The position numbers were made by a program, and so were the translations under genes. 64,000 nt of DNA from contig NZ_CP069354.1 in the NCBI RefSeq assembly GCF_016864375.1, positions 2,887,501 to 2,951,500 of the forward strand. The letters run 5' to 3'. The notes under the pieces were generated by a model. That model did not search any database. It saw nothing but the letters and a program-made list of their open reading frames with translations, and was not told the origin of the DNA. Shown here in pieces: positions 63,772-64,000 of the stretch (positions are counted from its first letter, which is position 1; the number at the start of each line of letters is the position of its first letter). The stretch comes from Microvirga sp. VF16. Its GTDB lineage: Bacteria > Pseudomonadota > Alphaproteobacteria > Rhizobiales > Beijerinckiaceae.

Positions 63772-64000
63772 CTATCCCTTCACCGTTCGCCGACCGATGG
63801 GGACTACAGCTCCATTTGCGCCCGGCTCGCAGAACCGCGCCCAGGCATCCATGAGCTGCCGCCGCTTCTCCAGGGCATCGCCGCGCCGGTAGGCCCGCTC
63901 GACGGCATCGCCGACAAGGTGTGCCAGAGCCGCCTCGGCAATCTCACGTGGGAAATGCGTGCGCTCTCCGGCCCAGTCGCGAAAGGCACTGCGGAAACCA
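63772..64000 (-). CDS. Tyrosine-recombinase integrase, C-terminal part (runs off window)
   Basis: Seventy-five codons are visible. GFRSAFRDWAGERTHFPREI followed by AEAALAHLVGDAVERAYRRG is the C-terminal pattern of P4-like phage integrases. The catalytic Tyr is expected in AYRRG, and a Tyr is present there. The 5' part lies beyond 64000. It drives site-specific integration of the element to its left. Confidence 0.9.
   Translation of the reverse strand, partial: GFRSAFRDWAGERTHFPREIAEAALAHLVGDAVERAYRRGDALEKRRQLMDAWARFCEPGANGAVVPIGRRTVKG

Noticed and set aside
63383..63892. 169-residue plus-strand frame near the integrase
   Set aside because: It is antisense to a minus-strand gene and to the integrase end, which has a clear family pattern.

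Overview
The window looks like the chromosome of a GC-rich alphaproteobacterium of the order Hyphomicrobiales. The best fit is a Microvirga or Methylobacterium relative. This is inferred from gene content: FixLJ/FixK control of a cbb3 oxidase, a MucR-family regulator, several short proteins that look like DUF6894 members, paired Crp/Fnr paralogues, and a rhizobial-type porin. No database search was possible.

Layout. (1) 1-11.5 kb is a microaerobic respiration block. It holds the end of fixL, fixJ, a receiver-only regulator and a FixK-type regulator, then on the minus strand ccoNOQP (cbb3 oxidase) and ccoGHIS (assembly) followed by a coupled MFS gene. Perfect FNR/FixK boxes (TTGAT-N4-ATCAA) lie before ccoN and ccoG, and a third lies before the next gene on the plus strand. 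A shared 16-bp motif precedes both the receiver gene and fixK and is a candidate FixJ site. (2) 11.9-27.1 kb is a protocatechuate/4-hydroxybenzoate block: a BKACE (DUF849) enzyme, an IclR regulator, a five-gene branched-chain-type ABC importer, pcaDC, pcaHG, pcaIJ, pcaF, pcaB, then an AraC-type pobR divergent from pobA. (3) 27.4-41.2 kb is a type I secretion locus. Two adjacent, non-identical ABC exporter proteins with degenerate nucleotide-binding motifs and an HlyD-type adaptor precede a 2831-residue secreted protein made of about 21 repeats of roughly 114 residues. No TolC gene is present in the window.

(4) 41.3-47.2 kb begins with tRNA-Ser(UGA) and holds patchy accessory genes: a Schlafen/AlbA-like ATPase protein with lower GC, a ribbon-helix-helix regulator with a candidate operator, and a phage-associated DUF5681 protein. 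It is probably an eroded island. (5) 47.6-59.8 kb is a mosaic of a porin and many small regulatory or stress-type genes: two Crp/Fnr paralogues with conserved leaders, a MucR variant lacking zinc ligands, a NarL-type regulator lacking its phosphorylation site, a hemerythrin-phasin fusion, DUF6894-like proteins and small membrane proteins. (6) 60.2-64 kb is one end of an integrative element on the minus strand: a tyrosine integrase (cut by the window edge), an AlpA-type excisionase, a PC4-like protein and a replication-initiator-like protein. Next to them are a 26-bp perfect inverted repeat and iteron-like repeats.

The observations most worth following are the degenerate heterodimeric type I exporter with its giant repeat cargo, the BKACE gene that may give a second exit from 3-oxoadipate, and the 26-bp inverted repeat plus repeats beside the replication-like gene.
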